DNA of 64,000 nt from Nematostella vectensis (lineage: Eukaryota > Cnidaria > Anthozoa > Actiniaria > Edwardsiidae): assembly GCF_932526225.1 (NCBI RefSeq), contig NC_064035.1, forward strand, positions 17,349,969 through 17,413,968, written 5' to 3'. Position 1 is the first letter of the stretch. Each line of letters begins with the position of its first letter. Below, one piece after another: positions 57,357 to 64,000 of the stretch. Position numbers and translations under genes: made by a program. The notes beneath the pieces are model-generated. The model worked only from the letters and a program-made list of their open reading frames with translations, had not been told where the DNA came from and did not search any database.

Positions 57357-60300
57357 TTTGTTTCACCAAATTATTTTTCGCTAACAAAGTCCGTTACCCA
57401 TTTTTGTTTGACGACTTTAGAAGCTATTGTTATTTTTTAAGGTGCTCGCCGCACCTTAAGAGGGTGTGTCCCTTGATATGTTTGACCAGCGGTTTTACTG
57501 ACTCGAGTTCCAAACAGGTCTTTGCTTGGCGATACCGGTTATCGGTTCATCTCATGGTGTTTCTCGTGAGATTCTAGCGAGGAAAATTTTACAAGGGAGA
57601 TTGGTATACAAATAAAGGTTGGCCCAACAAAGGACAAAAGAGAAGAGAAAAACCACACGTTTCCCATCAAGCTCTTTATTTTTTTCCTATACTTCTATAG
57701 CCATTATAAATCTCTAATTCGCCATCCTTTTATTTCTTTTCACCCTTTGCGCGCTTTCCGATATTATTTCCACCACCGATCTAGTTATCTCGCTTGATCT
57801 TTGACAAGCCCACACTCCACAAGATTATATATGTTATCACAAGAAGACATCAACAGGTAATTATTAGCTTCTTCAGAAGAACAAATAACAAAATTCTTTA
57901 CCTAACGCTTCGCCCTATGCCCGTTATCTACCTCCAACTTACTCTAAAGTAATACACCCCCCCCCAAAAAAAAAAAAAAAAAAAAAACTCGGAGAATCTG
58001 TGTATCGTAACCCGCAGTGCTTCATGGGTATGAAATAAATAAACAAATAAGTGTAAATAAAATACAAGTACAGGTTTCCATTGAATTCCTAAGACGCAAC
58101 CATGGAACCCACTTATAAGTGGGTAAATATTTTATCGAGGCAATTTCTAGCTGTAAGCACTAAAAATAAACACATTCTAAAAATAAGCACATTTATAATT
58201 TTATTGAATTGCATTCATTAGGAAGCCACCAACGACACATCTCTTTTTTTTTACTACATGCAGGTCAAGTTCTTATTAGGATGTGATGATCCACTAGCGT
58301 GAGACCCCCTAAGGGACAGCAGAAGCGGAAATTTTTGAATATCCCTAAGGGAATGCAGTTAGTAGAATTCTATACCGTAAAAGTTAGGACGAACACACCA
58401 TCTACTTTTATAGAGTCCCTCCCCTCTGGGAATTGCATTCTATCATGTATATAGTCTATCGTACAATGTTAGCTGATTGGTAATATTCTGTTTTGAGTAA
58501 TGACGTCATCCAGCCGATCACGTGACTTTTGCAAATCAATATTTCCAAAAATTCTGCGCTGGTGGATACGCTATGAAAAAGAAAACATCGCATGTCTTTA
58601 TGTTCCTTTGAAACACACTGATCTGCACACTGATGTCTTAACCGGCAAGAAAAGTTTTACCTTTTGGTCACAAATCAACATTTTAATTCGCAGCAGGTCA
58701 CGTGACTTAACAAAATAATTAATATCTTGTTAACGGCAGAGAAAAGTTTGGATGCTAAAACGCTATCATATGACAAACATAAAGTCAACACTTATTTAGT
58801 AAACATCTTTGTCCAAGCTGTTTTCCCCACCGGCGGAAAGGCAAAAAACTATTTTGTCACGTGATCTATTTTGTGACGTCATCACCAGCAAGAAAACCTT
58901 ACGAAAATGTTAAGGCCGTCGACTTTAATCATCTTGCCAAAAAGAACGGATTTAAGGCGATGTTAACAAAGTTTATGGCAAAAAGTTATAACCGATGCTA
59001 CGCTAAAAGCAATCTAACCAGGCCTTAATATACTTGAGCCTCCACGGCGCAGTCATCAATGGCCCAGTTGATTGTAACAACTGACTAATGATGTCTGCGC
59101 ACAGCTTGTGCATAGTGATCGCCATCATAAAAGCAACTACACTCACTTTATAAGAACGTCTAATTTTTCATTCCTTTGTAACGACGCGGGCATAAGGGGC
59201 AACGAAATCCGCAAAACACGCAAACTTTTTAAAAACGCTGTGGCTATACGCCCGACAGTCGGGATAGGTCCTCAATGGACTAAATGCCCGACAGTTTTCG
59301 TTTTTTTCAAACAACCTAGTAAATTGGCGACCTAGTTAGTTAGAAGTATTCTATATTTGTTAATAAAGGGCAAGCAATCTGATTTGAGCTTTGTTGTCGG
59401 TATTAAATGTTTTCCGTCGTCTATTTACACTATGGAATCGTGATTTTAGTGACACTTAAGAATTCTGTACAATCTCAATTTGTGGCGGTCTTTTATAAAC
59501 ACGGACAAATAAACTCATTGCAAAATAAATTTGACTCCCCTCTAATACCCTTCGAATAAGAATAAAGAACAAGGAAAGGCAAAATTGGTTTATCATTATG
59601 ATACATTTATTTATTATAATTATCATTAATAATTACATTATTATGATTAATGAATATTTGTAGAGAAAATATTTTAAAAGTATAGTCCACCAGTCCGCGT
59701 TCGGATCCTCGTTTTATGCACACACCCCTTTTTGGTTGTAATTACAATTTATTTTAATTCGCCCGTTCGCGTTCATTTCCGCGTCATTACCAAATAAAGC
59801 TAGTTGAGCAAATGTTTAAACTAGCTGTCAATAACGACACGTGTGCACTTGACCAGCTAGACGTTCAAACCAATTTCCACGGGGTGGAAAAATAAGCTTG
59901 GTCTAGTGAAAAGTAAAGCACAAACATCTGAAACTCATTCTGTTATCATAATACTAGAATAACTGGTCCTAAATGAGGGCCAAGTACTATAGGAACTGCT
60001 TGGAGTTTTCATTATTGTCTCCACGCTTGACTTCCGTTTGAAATTCTAAAAAGCACGCTTTTTGGATCGCCTCAAAAGAATTAATTACCGGGGTCATTCG
60101 CACTCTTCGCGCTTCGACGAGTAACCGTCACTCAATAATCTTTTTAAAAATAGAGAAACTTTTACTCGCAGTTTACTCGCAAAGCCTTGAACGAGACGGT
60201 TCATAACAGGTATTATTGCATAATGCGTACCCTATACGCCAAAGGGATGCAGGGAAAGTCTTTATGAGTTTTTTTTTCCGGGGAGTTCGAAGGCACGCGT

Positions 60301-61604
60301 CTTGGATAATTGTGACCAGTGCCAACAGTTGGCATCAGCTTCATGATATGAAAAACTTTGAAAAGCATTGAAGGAAATATCGAAGCGGGATAACGGGAGA
60401 ATGGTGAGTATAATGTTTTACGGTTGCTGGAAATTGATACCGCCGTTAAGGCACTATATTTGACTGCCGTCGGGTTACCTTGAATGCCCTGCTCAACAGC
60501 TGTTGACTAGCAAGGGAACTGTTTTATAGGAATTATTGTAGAATGTATTTTTTTTCGCAGAATTTTGTTGAATTTACTCGACGCTTCAATCTGTGACTTA
60601 AAGAAACTAGACGATGGTGAATACTATGCACTCTTTACATAAAATTGATGATGAACTTACTTACCAACTAAAATGATAAGAAAGTTGAAACTGCTTTCTT
60701 TGATGAAGGTTTTGGCATCCAGAGTAATAGAAACTTTCAATTTATTTCCTGCTTCTTTTTTTTTATCGCAAAGTTTGTATTAAGCGTTGGTCTATTTATA
60801 TTAATAGATATAATTAGTTCAATTACTTTTCTTTTCTTTTAAATGTTCCTAATAATAATCAAACAATATAGTAAAAAAAGTGACACATGAAAAAATAAAA
60901 AACAATGCCTTTACTAAATATCAAAAAGTATAAACCAAGGTATGCATTTTAAACAAGCTGTTCTACTTGGCGTCGTATAGTACGCGTATATCAATATTGT
61001 GAACGCCGGTTTATCTTATAGTAGTGTTATTGGTCCTGTGCAGTGATTGTCTTGTGCTTATTTATATACAGCAATTTCTTGAATCACCGGTTTATCTTAT
61101 GGTAAGTCACGCGTTGTTGTCTCTTATTTCTAGTTTCAGCCATTCAGCCATAAAACGACGTATAATTATCTTTTGCATAATATTTTCATTTTCCAGCCAA
61201 GAATACTTTTAAAACTCATAATAAGTCCAATTTTGAATATGTACTAAAACCTCACGCGAGGGAAACAATGATTAAAATGATAAAGTGTAAAGTCTTTGTT
61301 CTCCTGACATTTGCAAATCTTTCAGACTAATGACATATATATCGTAGATGTCTCTCGAATATCGAATGAGTGACATTTAGCCCTTTTAACCAGTCTTCTG
61401 TGATTGTGGTATTTATAATAATGGGTGTGGAATTTTTTTTTTTTTGGAGAAAAAGTAAGGGGGGAGGGGAGGGAAGGGGAGGAGGTCGTGTGCCCCATGA
61501 ATCCAAGCATCACGCTCGTTCCTTAGTGATTTCTTTTCGTTGAATTCCAATTCAATGGGTTTTAAAATGAATTATCCTATATTATTTGCAATATTGCTCT
61601 AGTA
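57357..61604. other. Intergenic DNA, no gene recognised
   Basis: Contains a C-run then A-run at about 57956-57987, scattered short ORFs without coding character and the palindromic-motif cluster listed separately (58501-58881). The far left part should hold the promoter of the orphan ORF. No RNA gene was seen. Confidence 0.45.
58501..58881. promoter_or_regulatory. Cluster of TCACGTGA and TGACGTCA palindromes
   Basis: TGACGTCA occurs at 58501-58508 and 58874-58881. TCACGTGA occurs at 58518-58525, 58698-58705 and 58857-58864. The first pair (CRE then E-box) and the last pair (E-box then CRE) are arranged as mirror images, so the interval could equally be a 380-bp inverted-repeat transposon carrying these motifs. 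No gene is next to it. Confidence 0.4.
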
Positions 61605-61740
61605 CAGGGCCGCAGCAGGGGGTGGGGCACTGGGGGCACGTGCCCCCCCCCCCAATATTTTCAAAAATTATAAGTAAATGACCAGTAGGGCCTGACTGTG
61701 CCCCAAAATATTTTCCTAATGCTTCTGCATTGTGTCCCCT
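61605..61740. mobile_element. Terminal fragment of a hAT-like element
   Basis: Begins cagggccgcagcagggggtg, in the style of hAT termini (CAGGG...), followed by a C-run and a direct repeat (gtgcccc...aatattttc twice). The partner terminus was not found. The overlapping minus-strand ORF 61582-62109 draws its last 40 or so residues from this fragment. Confidence 0.4.
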
Positions 61741-63829
61741 CACTGCAAGGTCTCGGCAAATTTGGTTTCTTTGCGTTGTGTTAAAACCCCATGGACAATA
61801 GAAGCAACCTTGACTACTCGCTCGCGTCCCTATGGAAACCAGCCACTTTGACCTTCTAACCTCGGCTAACGCATCGTGCACGCTAAGACCAAACAGATAG
61901 GCAATACCGGGAATATACCGGGAAATATATCCACTAAGTATGGGGTGAATAGCGGTGATCATTGCTAACCAAGAGAAGCTAAAAAGCAGGAGATAAGAAA
62001 CGGCTATGGAGGTAGGGTGAACTGATTTATTATCTGCCCAATTTATCGCCTTTGTTCGATTGTAAAAGAACCGTTCGATCTTTGTACTACATACTTTTAC
62101 TTCTAACATTCAATAACAAGCGAGTTAAAAATCAACGAGTTTGCAAATATCCACCGCACTCTTGCGAAGGATTAAACTTGCAGAGTTAAGACTATGGTAT
62201 AATGTGTACAGGACTCGCTACAATGAACAGCAGCGGCATGATCTGTACTCATAATTGACCTGTTTGACGCGTAATTTAAAGGACACTGCGCTGTTTACAT
62301 ATCAACAGCTCCATTTTCTGCCTTTGTTTTACCAAACTCATTTTATAGATATGCCAATATTTGTGTTAGTGAGTCCTCAGGCACCAGTTTATTGAATGAT
62401 AATGAATAAGTATGATAGAAGTAGTATGCTAAGCACATTCATGTTATTCGCGCGCTATATATTACTAGAGTAATTTATCAATTACGCAGCTATTCAAGTA
62501 GTTCAGCTTTGTACGACACTGCAACTCGCCAGAACAACCTTTTGTCGTTTTTGGCTCAACACATTCTTTTTTGATGATGGTATAAAGAATAGTAGATATG
62601 TCTAGAGAAAACTACGATAATAGATGATCATTTTTATTTCGGGTTCATATTAATCGTTTACGTCAAAACAGTATTGAGAGATCGGATAGTTTCTCATACT
62701 TTTTCAACAAAACTGATCTATACCAGTGCGGTAACCTGATGGAATCAGGAACAGCAGAAATATTAATAAATGGTAAAATATAATAAAAACCTCTTAAGAT
62801 AACAATTATTTCCGTTGCCATAATTTTATAACCTTTAATTTGTTAGTGATTGTTATCAGTTTTTTACTCAAAGGTTATTCACTTATATCCACCTCTCGGT
62901 GACTTATTGATGATTTGTATCTCATGGATGTTTTCAGAAATTTAAATCTCCGTCTACTTGTAGCCGGTTTAAATGCCTTAAAATGCAAGTGTTTTTTTTT
63001 AATTAATCGAGCCCAATGTCACGTTTGTCGCATTCCGGTTTGGGACACTCCTGTCGGTCTTTGGCCGCAGGGCTGCGTGGGATGTGATGAGAGTCTATCA
63101 CCATTACCCACATTATTCATAGTGAATTTGGCGCAAATATTATTAACCCTCAACGAGCTTGCCAATCTTTTCGATATTTGTGCGAGCTGGAAATGAGAAG
63201 AAAGAAAAATAATTTATTATCGTTGTTTTGATGGACGTTTTTTTTTTATAGTGTTGGGCCCAAGTTTGAATAAATAGAGAGATATTTGATTCATATGCCA
63301 CCATTGTTGCTGCTTTTACAATTGTATCAATAGAAGTTTCTTCATAGAGTGCGTGCCAGCTCGAATACTTGTAGACGGTGCAGGCTTAAGGCCCAGCGCG
63401 CACCCCTATATCAATTCCTTAGTACCCCCTACCCCCCAAACACGCACACACATCCCTATATCCATACCTTCGTACCCCCTACCCCCCAAACACGCACACG
63501 CACTATGGAACGCACTTGATCACAAGTGGCTCACGTATACGTCTGTGAAGATTAGGACTAATTATAGTTAAGGCGTTTTCAACACAACCTTTGTATACCA
63601 ATTCATATTCTTTCTACTCAAGTAGCAACATACTTCATGCCTAACCATCCTGCACGTACCATCAAATCCACTCCCGCCATCTTGACCCCATTCACCCAGT
63701 TTACACATCCATTTAGTATACAACCCTTCCTCTTCCCTCCCATCACTATCATGAGACATCCATCCATCCACCCCACCCATCCCCATTAAGTCAACTATTC
63801 CACACGTTCCCTGCCATCATAACACTATG
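61741..63829. other. Intergenic, no gene recognised
   Basis: A minus-strand ORF (175 aa, 62109-61582) has one hydrophobic stretch but no family resemblance and ends in transposon-derived sequence. At 63400-63500 a ~65-bp C-rich block (taccccctaccccccaaacacgcacac) is duplicated in tandem. Nothing else stands out. Confidence 0.4.
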
Positions 63830-64000
63830 CCACCCCTTTCATCCCATCCATCCACTATACCACCCCTCCCCTCTCATCCCATCCAAGTCAACTATTCCAC
63901 ACCTTTCCTGCCATCCTCACACTATACCACCCCTCCCATCCCACCCCATCCACTATACCACCCCTCCCATCCCATCCATACATCCACTATACCACCCCTC
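63830..64000 (+). repeat. C-rich minisatellite, cut by window end
   Basis: Irregular copies of cactataccacccctcccatcccatcc begin by 63850 and run off the window. Related ccatccatccacc motifs start earlier, near 63755. Confidence 0.8.

Noticed and set aside
61582-62109. 175-aa minus-strand ORF with one hydrophobic stretch
   Set aside because: No family resemblance, and about 40 C-terminal residues come from a transposon terminus with a C-run; more likely chance than a gene.

Overview
The window is nuclear DNA from an animal. It holds four multi-exon, GT-AG-spliced protein genes that can be reconstructed from start codon to stop codon, set in AT-rich intergenic DNA with many miniature transposons and intronic minisatellites. 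The gene content (ciliary IFT54, a PFTAIRE kinase, RBM33, a synaptophysin-family protein), the short exons, and LINE and hAT/piggyBac-like debris fit an invertebrate. An anthozoan cnidarian (sea anemone or coral) is my best guess; this is inference, not proof.

Layout. (1) 1-2.6 kb: intergenic, with a 690-bp long-TIR, Mutator-like element (1029-1718). (2) 2609-4696 (+): a four-exon synaptophysin/synaptoporin-like tetraspanning (MARVEL) protein. (3) 4.7-11.1 kb: AT-rich intergenic. (4) 11126-19444 (-): a 17-exon RBM33 orthologue of 937 aa with a KNIHINPHFK motif, an RS/RD-rich segment and a C-terminal RRM-like fold; an intron holds an 843-bp deleted hAT-like element. (5) 19445-20172: a divergent promoter region between RBM33 and IFT54. 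(6) 20173-33235 (+): a 19-exon TRAF3IP1/IFT54 orthologue of 543 aa. (7) 35430-55782 (+): an 18-exon CDK14/15-type (PFTAIRE) kinase of 460 aa. (8) 56418-57356 (-): a long uninterrupted orphan ORF of 312 aa, tail-to-tail with the kinase. (9) 57.4-64 kb: intergenic, repeat-bearing, ending in a C-rich minisatellite cut by the window edge.

The most unusual structure lies in the last intron of the kinase gene. It is an 8.9-kb near-palindrome (46700-55619) whose two arms are each about 3.5 kb of a 21-bp tandem repeat in opposite orientation. Near-identical ~80-bp outer termini and a 4-bp target duplication (TCTT) bound it. This is the architecture of a Foldback-type element. Its loop carries LINE reverse-transcriptase debris, and its right arm has a nested 61-bp insertion whose empty site is preserved in the left arm. 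A second theme is minisatellites grown from splice sites: two arrays (RBM33 and IFT54 introns) are tandem copies of the exon/intron 5' junction itself, and a third (kinase) repeats the tract in front of a 3' splice site.

The genes do not form a pathway. IFT54 is an intraflagellar-transport subunit, RBM33 an RNA-binding/export factor, the PFTAIRE kinase a cyclin-Y-dependent Wnt/cell-cycle kinase, and the synaptophysin-like protein a vesicle membrane protein. These roles come from the families; all exon boundaries were read by eye from frame, splice consensus and family similarity.
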